A stretch of DNA of 64,000 nucleotides from Streptomyces sp. NBC_00102 (GTDB lineage Bacteria; Actinomycetota; Actinomycetes; Streptomycetales; Streptomycetaceae): NCBI RefSeq assembly GCF_026343115.1, contig NZ_JAPEMC010000001.1:3921001-3985000 (forward strand). The letters run 5' to 3'. The position numbers and the translations under genes were made by a program. The notes under the pieces are model-generated. The model saw only the letters and a program-made list of their open reading frames with translations, was not told the DNA's origin and ran no database searches. Positions 19,548-29,234 of this stretch are shown here, one piece after another. Numbering within the stretch: the first letter of the stretch is position 1; each line of letters opens with the position of its first letter.

Positions 19548-20661
19548 ACCGCAGCACGCCTTCCAGGAAGTCGCTGCCGAGCCGGGCGACGACCGTCAGG
19601 TCCAGCTGGTGCAGTACGTACCGGCCGCGCCGGCGGGTGGTGACCAGGCCCGCCTTCTTCAGCACCGACAGATGCCGGGAGACCTCGGGGGACGTGATGC
19701 CGTGCGCGTCGGCGAGTTCGCCGGTGGTGTGAGGGGAGCGCGCCAGGTTGCGGCAGAGCCGCAGCCGCAGCGGATGGGCCAGCGCCTCCAGACGCAGCCG
19801 GACGGACTCCACCGAGGCGGGCGAGGGCAGCTCGGGCCGGTGCACCGGATAGAGGATCGTCGGCCGCCACCCCGGAGCGTGCCCGATCATCAGGTGCGGC
19901 CAGCCGAAACCGGTGGGGACGAGGGTGATGCCGGGCCGCACCCCGGGGCCGGTCGCGGTCGTCCGGGCCGCGTTCAGCTTGTCGACCACCAGCCGGTCGC
20001 CGTCCTCGCTCAGCGAGAGCGCCGCCGAGACCGCGGTGACCGCGTCGGCCAGGCCCTTGCGGCGGAGTACCTCCGTCTTGTGCCGCGCGTCCGCGACCAG
20101 CGGGATGCGGGCCCGGTTCCAGGTGTCCGCGAAGAACGCCTCCTCGCAGTCCTCGAAGAGCCGGCGGAGCCAGGCGCGTACGGAGCCGGGGTCGGCGAGC
20201 AGCCGTTCGGTGAAGTCGGTCTGGCGCGGGCCGCGGGCGGCGGCCATCTCGCGCGCCCGCTCGCGCGTCACCTCGTCCGTCAGCGGGGAGGCGGTACCCG
20301 TGCCGAAGGAGGTGCAGGAGGTGAACTCCAGCGCGGCCGAGACGAACCGCTCCTCGTCCAGCCGGTCCAGGGTGTCCAGGTCCTCGGCGAGGGTGGCGCC
20401 GGCCCGGCCGCCGCCCTCGACACCGGCGAACGGCATGAAGATGTCGGAGAAGGTGTTCCGCCAGAGGAACTCCGCCTCGTGCAGCCGGTCCGCGAGGTCC
20501 GGCGGGAGTGCGGCGGAGGTCGCGGTGACCCAGCCGTGCAGCCCGGGGTGGTGCCCCGGCTCCGAGAGCGCGTGCAGGGCCATCCCCAGCTCGGCCAGGG
20601 GCGAGGTCTCGAAAACGATGCGGTCGGCGGGCAGCCCGGCGATGTCTATGGTCACGCTCAC
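19546..20661 (-). CDS. ArsR/winged-helix family transcriptional regulator (DUF5937-like N-terminus)
   Basis: 371 residues. The C-terminal about 90 residues form an ArsR-type winged helix (LRLEALAHPLRLRLCRNLARSPHTTGELADAHGITSPEVSRHLSVLKKAGLVTTRRRGRYVLHQLD). The N-terminal about 270 residues (VTIDIAGLPADRIVFETSPLAELGMALHAL) are the uncharacterised ligand-like domain found in large actinobacterial ArsR proteins. No metal-binding Cys pair typical of ArsR/SmtB is seen, so a metal sensor is unlikely. GTG at 20661 chosen over 20697 for length. Divergent from a 58-residue protein, with a 17-bp palindrome between them. Confidence 0.86.
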   Translation of the reverse strand: MSVTIDIAGLPADRIVFETSPLAELGMALHALSEPGHHPGLHGWVTATSAALPPDLADRLHEAEFLWRNTFSDIFMPFAGVEGGGRAGATLAEDLDTLDRLDEERFVSAALEFTSCTSFGTGTASPLTDEVTRERAREMAAARGPRQTDFTERLLADPGSVRAWLRRLFEDCEEAFFADTWNRARIPLVADARHKTEVLRRKGLADAVTAVSAALSLSEDGDRLVVDKLNAARTTATGPGVRPGITLVPTGFGWPHLMIGHAPGWRPTILYPVHRPELPSPASVESVRLRLEALAHPLRLRLCRNLARSPHTTGELADAHGITSPEVSRHLSVLKKAGLVTTRRRGRYVLHQLDLTVVARLGSDFLEGVLR

Positions 20662-20702
20662 CCGACCATGGTGCGCGCCGGCCACCGCGGCGCGCACATC
20701 GC

Positions 20703-20719
20703 TTGACGGGGGCCGTCAA
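20703..20719. promoter_or_regulatory. Candidate operator between ArsR-like gene and 58-aa gene
   Basis: TTGACGG-GGG-CCGTCAA, perfect 7-bp arms, 41 bp upstream of the ArsR-like GTG and 40 bp upstream of the small gene. The left arm doubles as a TTGACG -35-like box on either strand, fitting autorepression. Confidence 0.55.
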
Positions 20720-20759
20720 TCGACGCGCGGTCCGGGACGGTGCCGCGCAGGCTGAAGCC

Positions 20760-20936
20760 ATGGACGCGATACAGCAGCAGATGTACGACACCTGGCGCAC
20801 GGCGCGCAGCGGCGAACGCCCGCCGCCGCTGCCCGGCACCCACGACCGGGAGGTCCTGCGCGGTCTGCTGCGCCGGTACCGTGCCCGCCGCGAGGTCGCC
20901 TCCCGGAGGAGGGACGAGTCCTGGCCCCGGTGGTGA
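20760..20936 (+). CDS. Small basic protein of unknown function
   Basis: 58 residues (MDAIQQQMYDTWRTARSGER onward), rich in Arg, ending RRDESWPRW. Streptomyces-like codon bias and position divergent from the ArsR-like regulator suggest a real gene, possibly its target. The ATG at 20760 gives a hydrophilic helical start; the in-frame ATG at 20703 lies in the palindrome and is less likely. Function unknown. Confidence 0.6.
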   Translation: MDAIQQQMYDTWRTARSGERPPPLPGTHDREVLRGLLRRYRARREVASRRRDESWPRW

Positions 20937-20994
20937 AGGGGCCGGTGAAGAGGCGGCACCCGGCCCGGCCGAGGCCGGGCACCGCGCGCCCGCC

Positions 20995-22140
20995 TCAGAC
21001 CAGGCGGGCGACGAACTCGCGCACTGCCTCCCGTACGTCGTCGGCCGTCCACTCCAGCCCCGCCGCGTTCACGGTGACCTCGGTGTACGCGACCCCGGGC
21101 GGCAGCTGGGCCCCGGTGAACCAGCGGCGGAAGAGCGTCACGCCCGTCTCCTCGGCCTGGCGCAGCGAGGCGTCGTCCAGCACCTCGGGGGAGTACGGCA
21201 GCCAGACCTGGAACTGGTGGGTGTGCGGCGGCTCGGGGTGCACCCGGAACCACGGCACCGCCGACTCCTCGAACGCCTCCGCCAGCGCACCGGCGACCGT
21301 CCCGGCATGGTCCATGTACTCCCGCAGCCGGGGCAGCTCCTGCTCCAGGCCGATCAGGGCCGAGAGCGCGGCGGGGTACTGCTGGAAGAGCTGGCCGCCG
21401 TAGCGGTGACGCCAGGAGCGGGCCTCCTCGATCAGCGTCCGGGGGCCGGCCAGGACCGCCCCGGACATGCCGCCGAGCGACTTGTAGAAGGAGACGTAGA
21501 CGCTGTCGGCGAGCGCCGCGATCTCCGCCAGGCCGTGCCCGAAGTGCGGGGTGCACTCCCAGAGGCGGGCCCCGTCCAGGTGCACCACCGCGTCCCGCTC
21601 CCGGGCCGCCGCGACGACCTCGGTCAGTTCCTCCCAGGTCGGCAGGGTGAAACCGGCGTCCCGCAGCGGAAGCTCCAGCATCAGGGTGCCGAAAGGCTCC
21701 GGGAAGTCGGCGACCTCCTCGGCGGTGGGCAGCCGGGGCGCGTTCGTCGGGTACACGGTGCGCAGCCCGCTCACCGCACCGAGCGCCCCCTCCTCGTGCA
21801 CCTCGGGGTGGGCGAGCGGGTGCAGGGCCACGGTGGCGTTGCCGGTACGCGCCGCCCAGCACCGCAGCGCGACCTGCTGGGCCATCGTGCCGGTCGGGAA
21901 GAAGGCCGCGGCCTCCATGCCGAGCAGCCCGGCCACCCGCTTCTCGACCTCGGCGACGACCCCGTCACCGTAGACGTCCAGGGGGCCGTCCAGGTCGTAC
22001 ACCGATCCGGCGTCCGCCGCGAGGGCGGTCAGCCGCTCGCCCAGCGTGCCGTCGGAGGCCGTGCGCGCCAGGATGCGGCGCGAGGCCCGCCATGCGGTCT
22101 GCCTGCGCCGCCGCGCCTTCTCTTCGTCCGTAGTCGCCAT
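20995..22140 (-). CDS. Threonine aldolase family PLP enzyme (beta-eliminating lyase)
   Basis: 381 residues. Fold-type I PLP enzyme. VVHLDGARLWE holds the PLP-pyridine Asp, and VYVSFYKSLGGMSGAVL contains the Schiff-base Lys. FFPTGTMAQQVAL and LHPLAHPEVHEEGA are the N-terminal PLP-phosphate and His-stacking segments. Likely cleaves L-threonine or L-allo-threonine to glycine and acetaldehyde; substrate range is not decidable from sequence. ATG at 22140 (MATTDEEKARRRR). It stands alone on the minus strand. Confidence 0.88.
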   Translation of the reverse strand: MATTDEEKARRRRQTAWRASRRILARTASDGTLGERLTALAADAGSVYDLDGPLDVYGDGVVAEVEKRVAGLLGMEAAAFFPTGTMAQQVALRCWAARTGNATVALHPLAHPEVHEEGALGAVSGLRTVYPTNAPRLPTAEEVADFPEPFGTLMLELPLRDAGFTLPTWEELTEVVAAARERDAVVHLDGARLWECTPHFGHGLAEIAALADSVYVSFYKSLGGMSGAVLAGPRTLIEEARSWRHRYGGQLFQQYPAALSALIGLEQELPRLREYMDHAGTVAGALAEAFEESAVPWFRVHPEPPHTHQFQVWLPYSPEVLDDASLRQAEETGVTLFRRWFTGAQLPPGVAYTEVTVNAAGLEWTADDVREAVREFVARLV

Positions 22141-22333
22141 GCGACGATCATCGCCCGCGCGGGCCGGGCCGCCCACACGGGGGTTTCCCGGCGGCCCGGC
22201 CGAGGCCCGCTCCGGGGCACCGGGAAGTTACCCACAGGCTGTGGACAGAGCTGAGCCGGGGCGGGGTGCTGGCGTAGCATGCAGAGGAATCGTCCGGTAC
22301 CCCCCGCGGACTGGAACGGAAGGCCATACCCGC

Positions 22334-23317
22334 GTGAACACGACATCCCCGCGAGACCCGAGAGATCCCCTCGAAGCCAGGGACCGCCCCGCCCGCCTCA
22401 CCGTGGGCGTCGTCGGAGCGGGCCGCGTCGGCCCCGCCCTCGCCGCCTCGCTCCAGCTCGCCGGCCACCGCCCGGTCGCCGTCTCCGGCGTCTCCGACGC
22501 CTCCCGCCGCCGGGCCGCCGCCCTGCTGCCGGACGTACCGCTGGTGACGCCCGCCGAGGTCTTCGCCCGCGCCGACCTGGTGCTGCTCACCGTCCCCGAC
22601 GACACCCTGCCCGGCCTGGTCCAGGGGCTCGCCGACACCGGTGCCGTCCGGCCCGGCCAGCTCCTCGTCCACACCTCGGGGCGGTACGGCACCCGGGTGC
22701 TCGACCCCGCCCTGCGCGCCGGGGCGCTGCCGCTCGCCCTGCACCCCGCGATGACGTTCACCGGCACGCCCGTGGACGTCCAGCGCCTCGCGGGATGCTC
22801 CTTCGGCATCACCGCGCCCGAGGAGCTCCGGCTCGCCGCCGAGGCCCTCGTCATCGAGATGGGCGGCGAACCCGAGTGGATCGAGGAGGAAGCCCGCCCG
22901 CTCTACCACGCGGCCCTCGCCCTCGGCGCGAACCACCTGGTCACCCTGGTCGCCGAGGCGATGGAGCTGCTGGCCAAGGCGGGGGTCTCGGCCCCCGACC
23001 GGATGCTCGGCCCGCTCCTCGGTGCCGCGCTCGACAACGCCCTGCGCTCCGGCGACGCGGCCCTCACCGGCCCGGTGGCGCGCGGCGACGCGGGCACGGT
23101 CGCCGCGCACGTCGGCGAGTTGCGCGACCACGCCCCGCAGATGGTCGCGGGGTACCTCGCGATGGCCCGCGCCACCGCCGACCGGGCCCTCGCGCACGGC
23201 CTGCTCAAGCCGGAGTCCGCCGAGGACCTGCTCGGCGTCCTCGCGGACGGCACGCGCACGGCCGGCCCCGCGGGCCCCGCACCCACCGACGACGAAGAGC
23301 CGGGGGAGTCCCGATGA
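22334..23317 (+). CDS. Rossmann-like/DUF2520 NAD(P)-binding oxidoreductase
   Basis: 327 residues. N-terminal dinucleotide fold with [16 protein letters not shown], and [39 protein letters not shown], then the DUF2520 domain (about 150-300: [24 protein letters not shown]). The combined architecture is like ketopantoate reductase/6PGDH proteins. It overlaps panC by ATGA, a conserved actinobacterial arrangement, so it may supply the ketopantoate reductase (PanE) step, which is otherwise absent here; this is inference. GTG at 22334 has GGAAGG about 10 nt upstream; TAGCAT at 22275-22280 is a possible -10. Confidence 0.88.
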   Translation: MNTTSPRDPRDPLEARDRPARLTVGVVGAGRVGPALAASLQLAGHRPVAVSGVSDASRRRAAALLPDVPLVTPAEVFARADLVLLTVPDDTLPGLVQGLADTGAVRPGQLLVHTSGRYGTRVLDPALRAGALPLALHPAMTFTGTPVDVQRLAGCSFGITAPEELRLAAEALVIEMGGEPEWIEEEARPLYHAALALGANHLVTLVAEAMELLAKAGVSAPDRMLGPLLGAALDNALRSGDAALTGPVARGDAGTVAAHVGELRDHAPQMVAGYLAMARATADRALAHGLLKPESAEDLLGVLADGTRTAGPAGPAPTDDEEPGESR

Positions 23318-24384
23318 CCGCCGCACCCACCCCGCCGGACACCGCCGTCCTGCTGCACACCGCCGAGGCGCTGGAGGCGCTGCCCCGCCCGGCGGGCGCC
23401 CGCCGGACCGTCGTCATGACGATGGGCGCGCTGCACGACGGCCACGGCACCCTGATCCGGGCCGCCCGCGAGGCTGCGGGACGCGACGGCCAGGTCGTGG
23501 TCACCGTCTTCGTGAACCCGCTCCAGTTCGGAGAGGCCGCCGACCTGGACCGCTACCCGCGCACCCTGGAGGCCGACCTCGCGGTGGCCTCGGCGGCCGG
23601 CGCGGACGTGGTCTTCGCACCCTCGGTGGAAGAGGTGTACCCGGGCGGCGACCCGCAGGTCCGGATCACCGCCGGGCCGATGGGCGAGCGTCTCGAAGGC
23701 GCCTCGCGCCCCGGCCACTTCGACGGGATGCTCACCGTCGTCGCCAAGCTCCTCCACCTGACCCGCCCGGACGAGGCGCTCTTCGGGCAGAAGGACGCCC
23801 AGCAGCTCGCGCTGGTCCGCCGGATGGTCCGCGACCTCAACTTCGGCATCGAGATCACCGCGGTCCCCACCGTCCGCGACCCCGACGGCCTCGCGCTCTC
23901 CAGCCGCAACCGGTTCCTGTCCCCGGTGGAGCGGCGTACCGCCCTCGCCCTGTCGGCCGCCCTGTTCGCCGCCCGCGACCGGCTCGCCGCCCAGCAGGCG
24001 CTGCGCGAACGCGCCCTGGCGACCGGTGGCCCGGCGCGGGAGACCGGCGGGGGACCCGGCGGGGCGCGCACCGGCACCGACCGGGCCGCCGGACTCAACG
24101 CGCTCGGCGAGTCCCGCCTCGCCGCCGACGCCCAGGCCGTGGCGCTCGCACCGCTCGGCCGCACGGCCGAAGCCGTCCGCTCCGCCGCGCGTACCGTCCT
24201 GGAGGACGCGGCCCGGGCGCCGGAACCGCTCGTACTCGACTACCTCGCCCTGGTGGACCCGGCCGACTTCACCGAGGTCCCCGACGACCGGGACGGCGGC
24301 GAAGCCGTCCTCGCCGTCGCCGCCCGGGTCGGCGCCACCCGTCTGATCGACAACATCCCCCTCACTCTGGGAGACCTCTCGTGA
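23314..24384 (+). CDS. panC: Pantoate-beta-alanine ligase
   Basis: 356 residues. ATP-dependent condensation of pantoate and beta-alanine to pantothenate. Motifs [67 protein letters not shown] and [12 protein letters not shown] are intact. A Gly/Ala/Arg-rich insert (about residues 225-262, [20 protein letters not shown]) makes it about 60 residues longer than E. coli PanC. It overlaps its neighbours on both sides by 4 bp, so translation is coupled. Confidence 0.96.
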   Translation: MTAAPTPPDTAVLLHTAEALEALPRPAGARRTVVMTMGALHDGHGTLIRAAREAAGRDGQVVVTVFVNPLQFGEAADLDRYPRTLEADLAVASAAGADVVFAPSVEEVYPGGDPQVRITAGPMGERLEGASRPGHFDGMLTVVAKLLHLTRPDEALFGQKDAQQLALVRRMVRDLNFGIEITAVPTVRDPDGLALSSRNRFLSPVERRTALALSAALFAARDRLAAQQALRERALATGGPARETGGGPGGARTGTDRAAGLNALGESRLAADAQAVALAPLGRTAEAVRSAARTVLEDAARAPEPLVLDYLALVDPADFTEVPDDRDGGEAVLAVAARVGATRLIDNIPLTLGDLS

Positions 24385-26084
24385 CCGGAATACGGCTGAC
24401 CGCCCCCGAACCCGGCTGGTCCATCGACGCCGACGTCGTGGTCGTCGGCTCCGGCGTGGCCGGGCTCACCACCGCCCTGCGCTGCGTCGCCGCCGGACTC
24501 GACACCGTCGTCGTCACCAAGGCACGCCTGGACGACGGCTCGACCCGCTGGGCCCAGGGCGGCATCGCCGCCGCGCTCGGCGAGGGCGACACCCCCGAGC
24601 AGCACCTCGACGACACCCTCGTCGCGGGCGCGGGACTCTGCGACGAGCCGGCCGTCCGCACCCTGGCCACCGAGGGGCCCGGCGCGGTGCGCCGGCTCAT
24701 CGAGACCGGGGCGCACTTCGACACCACCGAGGGCGGCGACGTCGCCCTCACCCGCGAGGGCGGCCACCACCGGAACCGGATCGTGCACGCGGGCGGCGAC
24801 GCCACCGGTGCCGAGGTCTCCCGCGCCCTGGTGGAGGCGGTACGCACCCGCGCCCTGCACACCATCGAGAACGCCCTGGTCCTGGACCTGCTCACCGACG
24901 CCGAAGGCCGTACGGCCGGTGTCAGCCTGCACGTCATGGGCGAGGGCCAGCACGACGGGGTCGGCGCCGTCCGCGCCCCCTCGGTGGTGCTCGCCACCGG
25001 CGGTATGGGCCAGGTCTTCTCCGCCACCACCAACCCGCCGGTCTCCACCGGCGACGGCGTGGCGCTCGCGCTGCGGGCCGGGGCGGAGATCTCGGACCTG
25101 GAGTTCGTCCAGTTCCACCCCACGGTCCTCTTCCTGGGAGCCGACTCCGAGGGCCAGCAGCCGCTGGTCTCGGAAGCGGTACGCGGCGAGGGCGCCCACC
25201 TCGTGGACGCCGCCGGTACCCGCTTCATGACCGGGCAGCACGAGCTGGCGGAGCTCGCCCCGCGCGACATCGTCGCCAAGGCCATCACCCGCCAGATGCA
25301 GCTGCACGGCACCCAGCACATGTACCTCGACGGCCGGCACTTCGGCGCCGAGATGTGGGAGCGGCGCTTCCCCACGATCCTGGCCGCCTGCCGCGAACAC
25401 GGCATCGACCCGGTCACCGAGCCGATCCCGGTCGCGCCCGCCGCCCACTACGCCTCCGGCGGCGTCCGTACCGACCTGCGCGGACGCACCACCGTGCCCG
25501 GCCTGTACGCCTGCGGGGAGACCGCCTGCACCGGGGTGCACGGCGCCAACCGCCTCGCCTCCAACTCCCTCCTGGAGGGGCTCGTCTTCGCCGAGCGCAT
25601 CGCCGCCGACATCGCCGAGCGCCGCCCCGCCCGCACCGAAGCGGTCCGCCCCGAGGGCGGCCCGCTCTCCGCGCTGCTCGACCCCGAGGCCCGTACGACG
25701 ATCCAGCGGATCATGACCCGGGGCGCCGGAGTGCTCCGCTCCGCGGAGAGCCTGGCCGCCGCCGCCCGGGAGCTGGAGGCGCTGCACGACAGCGCGGCCG
25801 GCTCCGGACAGCCCGGCGGGAAGGCCGCCGTGCCCGGGGTCGAGGCGTGGGAGACCACCAACCTCCTGCTGGTCTCCCGGGTCCTGGTCGCCGCCGCGAG
25901 CCGACGCACCGAGACCCGCGGCTGCCACTGGCGCGAGGACCACCCCGACCGCGACGACGCGGACTGGCGCGCCCACCTCGTCGTACGCGTCGGCGAGGAC
26001 CGGACGCTCTCCGTGCGCCGCACGCGGGGCGCCGACTTCGACCCGGTACTCCCGGAGACCGGCCCCGGCCACCGCACGGCCTGA
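24381..26084 (+). CDS. nadB: L-aspartate oxidase
   Basis: 567 residues. FAD enzyme oxidising L-aspartate to iminoaspartate for NAD synthesis. FAD-binding [16 protein letters not shown] near the N-terminus, [37 protein letters not shown], and the active-site Arg region [23 protein letters not shown] with [22 protein letters not shown] at 24381 overlaps the panC stop (GTGA). The partner quinolinate synthase nadA is not in the window; nadC follows after 76 nt. Confidence 0.96.
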   Translation: MTGIRLTAPEPGWSIDADVVVVGSGVAGLTTALRCVAAGLDTVVVTKARLDDGSTRWAQGGIAAALGEGDTPEQHLDDTLVAGAGLCDEPAVRTLATEGPGAVRRLIETGAHFDTTEGGDVALTREGGHHRNRIVHAGGDATGAEVSRALVEAVRTRALHTIENALVLDLLTDAEGRTAGVSLHVMGEGQHDGVGAVRAPSVVLATGGMGQVFSATTNPPVSTGDGVALALRAGAEISDLEFVQFHPTVLFLGADSEGQQPLVSEAVRGEGAHLVDAAGTRFMTGQHELAELAPRDIVAKAITRQMQLHGTQHMYLDGRHFGAEMWERRFPTILAACREHGIDPVTEPIPVAPAAHYASGGVRTDLRGRTTVPGLYACGETACTGVHGANRLASNSLLEGLVFAERIAADIAERRPARTEAVRPEGGPLSALLDPEARTTIQRIMTRGAGVLRSAESLAAAARELEALHDSAAGSGQPGGKAAVPGVEAWETTNLLLVSRVLVAAASRRTETRGCHWREDHPDRDDADWRAHLVVRVGEDRTLSVRRTRGADFDPVLPETGPGHRTA

Positions 26085-26160
26085 CCGCGCCGCACCACCG
26101 CCGCGCACCACCGCACCGACCAGCCACCGCACCGCACGAAGCCCCCGAGGAGCCGCAACC

Positions 26161-27207
26161 GTGAGCACGCCCGAAGAGAACCGCCCGACACCGGTGGACG
26201 TCCCGCTGATCCACATCGGGGCCCCCGCAGCGTCCGCGGGCGGCTGCGGCGACGACTGCGGCTGCGCCTCCGACGACTACGACCCCGACGCCCTGGAGTG
26301 CGGGCTCGACCCCGCCCTCGCCGAACTGCTCGCCGAGGCCGGACTCGACCCCGTCCAGGTGGAGGACATCGCGCACGTCGCGATCGAGGAGGACCTCGAC
26401 GGCGGGGTGGACGTCACCACCGTCGCGACCGTCCCCGAGGACGCCGTCGCCACCGGTGACTTCACCGCCCGCGAGGACGGTGTCGTCGCGGGCCTGCGCG
26501 TCGCCGAGGCCGTGCTCTCCATCGTCTGCACCGACGACTTCGAGGTCGAACGCCATGTCGAGGACGGCGAGCGCGTCACCGCCGGCCAGAAGCTGCTGAC
26601 GGTCACCACCCGCACCCGCGACCTGCTCACCGGCGAGCGCGGCGCGCTCAACCTGCTCTGCCGCCTCTCCGGCATCGCCACCGCCACCCGCAAGTGGGCC
26701 GACGTCCTGGAGGGCTCGAAGGCCCAGGTCCGCGACACCCGCAAGACCACCCCGGGCCTGCGCGCGCTGGAGAAGTACGCGGTCCGCTGCGGCGGCGGCG
26801 TCAACCACCGGATGTCGCTCTCCGACGCGGCCCTGGTCAAGGACAATCACGTGATCGCGGCCGGCGGCGTCGCCGAGGCGTTCAAGCGGGTCCGCGAGGA
26901 GTTCCCCGAGCTGGCCATCGAGGTCGAGGTCGACACCCTCCAGCAGGTCCGCGAGGTGCTGGAGGCCGGCGCCGACCTGATCCTGCTGGACAACTTCACC
27001 CCGGGCGAGACCGAGGAGGCCGTCGCGCTCGTCGGCGGGCGCGCCGTGCTGGAGTCCTCCGGCCGGCTCACCCTGGACACCGCCCGCGCCTACGCGGACG
27101 CGGGCGTCGACTACCTCGCGGTCGGCGCGCTCACCCACTCCTCGCCCATCCTCGACATCGGGCTGGACTTCCGCGAGGTCCCCGCCACCGGCGAGGCCGA
27201 CGCCTGA
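26161..27207 (+). CDS. nadC: Nicotinate-nucleotide pyrophosphorylase (carboxylating)
   Basis: 348 residues, longer than the usual 280-290. Makes nicotinate mononucleotide from quinolinate and PRPP. RDTRKTTPGLRALEKYAVRCGGGVNHRMSL, LVKDNH and VEVDTLQQVREVLEAGADLILLDNF are intact family motifs. The about 60-residue N-terminal extension carries Cys29, Cys33, Cys35 and Cys47 (C-x3-C-x-C-x11-C) in an acidic stretch. GTG at 26161 has GAGGAG upstream, supporting the long form. TGATG overlap with coaX. Confidence 0.95.
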   Translation: MSTPEENRPTPVDVPLIHIGAPAASAGGCGDDCGCASDDYDPDALECGLDPALAELLAEAGLDPVQVEDIAHVAIEEDLDGGVDVTTVATVPEDAVATGDFTAREDGVVAGLRVAEAVLSIVCTDDFEVERHVEDGERVTAGQKLLTVTTRTRDLLTGERGALNLLCRLSGIATATRKWADVLEGSKAQVRDTRKTTPGLRALEKYAVRCGGGVNHRMSLSDAALVKDNHVIAAGGVAEAFKRVREEFPELAIEVEVDTLQQVREVLEAGADLILLDNFTPGETEEAVALVGGRAVLESSGRLTLDTARAYADAGVDYLAVGALTHSSPILDIGLDFREVPATGEADA

Positions 27208-28004
27208 TGCTGCTCACCATCGACGTCGGCAACACCCACACCGTCCTCGGCCTCTTCGACGGCGAGGAGATCGTCGAGCACTGGCGCATCTCCACCGACT
27301 CCCGCCGCACCGCGGACGAACTGGCGGTGCTCCTGCAGGGCCTGATGGGCATGCACCCGCTGCTCGGGGTGGAGCTGGGCGACGGCATCGAGGGCATCGC
27401 GATCTGCTCCACGGTCCCGGCCGTCCTGCACGAGCTGCGCGAGGTGACCCGCCGCTACTACGGCGACGTGCCCGCCGTCCTCGTGGAGCCCGGCATCAAG
27501 ACCGGTGTACCGATCCTGATGGACAACCCCAAGGAGGTCGGCGCCGACCGCATCATCAACGCGGTCGCGGCGGTCGAGCTGTACGGGGGCCCGGCGATCG
27601 TCGTCGACTTCGGCACCGCCACCACCTTCGACGCGGTCTCCGCGCGCGGCGAGTACACCGGCGGTGTCATCGCCCCGGGCATCGAGATCTCGGTCGAGGC
27701 GCTCGGAGTGAGGGGTGCCCAGCTCCGCAAGATCGAGCTGGCCCGTCCGCGCAGCGTCATCGGCAAGAACACCGTCGAGGCCATGCAGGCGGGCATCCTC
27801 TACGGCTTCGCGGGCCAGGTGGACGGCGTGGTCGCGCGGATGAAGCGCGAGCTGGCGGACGACCCCGACGACGTGACCGTCATCGCGACCGGTGGCCTTG
27901 CGCCAATGGTGTTGGGGGAGGCCTCCGTCATCGACGAGCACGAGCCCTGGCTGACCCTCATCGGGCTCCGCCTGGTCTACGAGCGGAACGTCTCGCGGAT
28001 GTAG
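27207..28004 (+). CDS. coaX: Type III pantothenate kinase
   Basis: 265 residues. Phosphorylates pantothenate, the first step of CoA synthesis. ASKHA-fold phosphate loop LLTIDVGNTHTVLGLFDG at the N-terminus, NPKEVGADRIINAVAA, VVDFGTATTFDAVSARGEYTGGVIAPG (Asp catalytic) and the C-terminal VIATGGLAPMV. Last gene of the cofactor operon; its start overlaps the nadC stop. The operon thereby links pantothenate/CoA and NAD supply. Confidence 0.95.
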   Translation: MLLTIDVGNTHTVLGLFDGEEIVEHWRISTDSRRTADELAVLLQGLMGMHPLLGVELGDGIEGIAICSTVPAVLHELREVTRRYYGDVPAVLVEPGIKTGVPILMDNPKEVGADRIINAVAAVELYGGPAIVVDFGTATTFDAVSARGEYTGGVIAPGIEISVEALGVRGAQLRKIELARPRSVIGKNTVEAMQAGILYGFAGQVDGVVARMKRELADDPDDVTVIATGGLAPMVLGEASVIDEHEPWLTLIGLRLVYERNVSRM

Positions 28005-28012
28005 TCGTGCGC

Positions 28013-28052
28013 CGTCGTCGCAGGCGCGCACCCTGGCGCACCTGCGACGACG
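28013..28052 (+). terminator. Terminator hairpin of the panC-nadB-nadC-coaX operon
   Basis: Perfect 12-bp inverted repeat CGTCGTCGCAGG (28013-28024) with complement at 28041-28052, 16-nt loop; no U-tract. Confidence 0.72.
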
Positions 28053-28155
28053 CCCCGCGCAGGCGGTGCTCGGGCGGCGCGAGGGCACCGGAGCGCGCCG
28101 CGCCACATGTGACCAGTTAAGAGGATTTTGTCCCTTTAGCACGTACTGTCGCGCC

Positions 28156-28767
28156 ATGCCCACGCCCTACGGATCACGAGGCGGCATGGCGTTCGGTGCG
28201 GACGAGCTGCGGGTACTCCGACGCGCTCTCGCCGTTGCCCTCCACCCCATGCCCTTGCCCGACGAGGATGTCCAGGACTGCCTGCGGCTCGCGGGAGCGG
28301 TGGACGACGCGGTCGGTGAGGCGGGCCGGCTCCGCGCGTTCCTGCTCGCCGACCTCGCCCGCTACCGCGCCGCCCTCCCCGGCTCCGTCAGCGGCTACCT
28401 GGAGCTCCTCCAGGACGCCCTGGCCGCCGGTTACGACCCCCGGCCGGACGATCTCGCCGCCCTGCGGGCGCTGCGCGGCAGACCGGTCGCGGCGGCGCTC
28501 CTGGAGCGCTGCCGGGTGCTCGCGGAGCGCTCCGTACGCGCCCGGCTGGCGGGCCGCACCGCCGGCCTCACCGCACCGGGACCCCGCAGCAGGCTGCTGG
28601 CCCTGCCGGGCGGCCGCGCGGAGGCGGAGCCCCAGCGGCCCTCGGGCCCGGCCACCCCGTCCCGGCCGTCGGCGCCGGGCGACCGCCCGATGCCCAAGCC
28701 GTCCGAGGTCTTCCCGCCCCGCCGTCGCCCGGCGCCGGCGCCGGAGGAGCGGCGCGCCGCCGGCTGA
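28156..28767 (+). CDS. Conserved Streptomyces protein of unknown function
   Basis: 203 residues. Helical N-terminal 130 residues (MAFGADELRVLRRALAVALH; DEDVQDCLRLAGAVDDAVGEAGRLRAFLLADLARYRAALPG) and a Pro/Arg-rich, probably disordered tail. No enzymatic motif or membrane segment. The ATG at 28156 is preceded by TACTGT (28144-28149) ending 6 nt before, so it is likely leaderless. Confidence 0.75.
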   Translation: MPTPYGSRGGMAFGADELRVLRRALAVALHPMPLPDEDVQDCLRLAGAVDDAVGEAGRLRAFLLADLARYRAALPGSVSGYLELLQDALAAGYDPRPDDLAALRALRGRPVAAALLERCRVLAERSVRARLAGRTAGLTAPGPRSRLLALPGGRAEAEPQRPSGPATPSRPSAPGDRPMPKPSEVFPPRRRPAPAPEERRAAG

Positions 28768-28864
28768 CCCGCCCACGCGTTCCCGCCGCCCGCACGGCGG
28801 TCCGGCCCCGACCCACCGGGAGGGCGCCTCGGGCCGCGGTGCGGGCGTCGCTACTCTGGACTTC

Positions 28865-29044
28865 ATGGACTACGTAAAAGCGCTTGTTCCGCCCGTGGTG
28901 ATGGCCGCGTTCTTCATCCGGCTCGTGATGACGATCGTGAAGAGCCAGGGCGGGCCGAACAAGGGCAAGGAAGACGCGGCCGTGGACGCCGCCCTCGCCC
29001 GCGCCGAGGCCGCCCGCCAGGCACCGGCCGCCGAAAGCGTCTGA
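28865..29044 (+). CDS. Small single-pass membrane protein of unknown function
   Basis: 59 residues: one TM helix (about 8-25, VPPVVMAAFFIRLVMTIV) and a charged Ala/Glu-rich cytosolic-looking tail. ATG at 28865 with TACTCT at 28852-28857, spacer 7, so leaderless. Streptomyces codon bias is clear. No known function. Confidence 0.68.
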   Translation: MDYVKALVPPVVMAAFFIRLVMTIVKSQGGPNKGKEDAAVDAALARAEAARQAPAAESV

Positions 29045-29069
29045 CTCGCTCCGGCGTCCGACTCACCTC

Positions 29070-29117
29070 GGCCTCCGAGCGGTTCGGCCTCCGAGCGGTT
29101 CGGCCTCCGAGCGGTTC
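29070..29117. repeat. Three tandem 16-bp repeats
   Basis: GGCCTCCGAGCGGTTC three times at 29070-29085, 29086-29101 and 29102-29117, identical. Confidence 0.95.
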
Positions 29118-29144
29118 TGCTGCCGAGTACTTCGGCGTCGAGCC

Positions 29145-29234
29145 TTCGCATCCCGGTACTTCGCATCCCGGTGATTCGCATCCCGGTGATTCGCGTCTTG
29201 GTACTTCGCATCTTGGTACTTCGCGTCCGGGTAC
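29145..29234. repeat. Six tandem 15-bp repeats
   Basis: Units of the form TTCGC(A/G)TC(C/T)(C/T/G)GGT(AC/GA) start at 29145, 29160, 29175, 29190, 29205 and 29220; a partial seventh follows to 29247. Units 2 and 3 are identical. Confidence 0.93.

Noticed and set aside
23022..26084. Apparent 1020-aa fusion ahead of nadB
   Set aside because: The first 450 codons are out of phase with panC; nadB starts at GTG 24381 with a 4-bp overlap.
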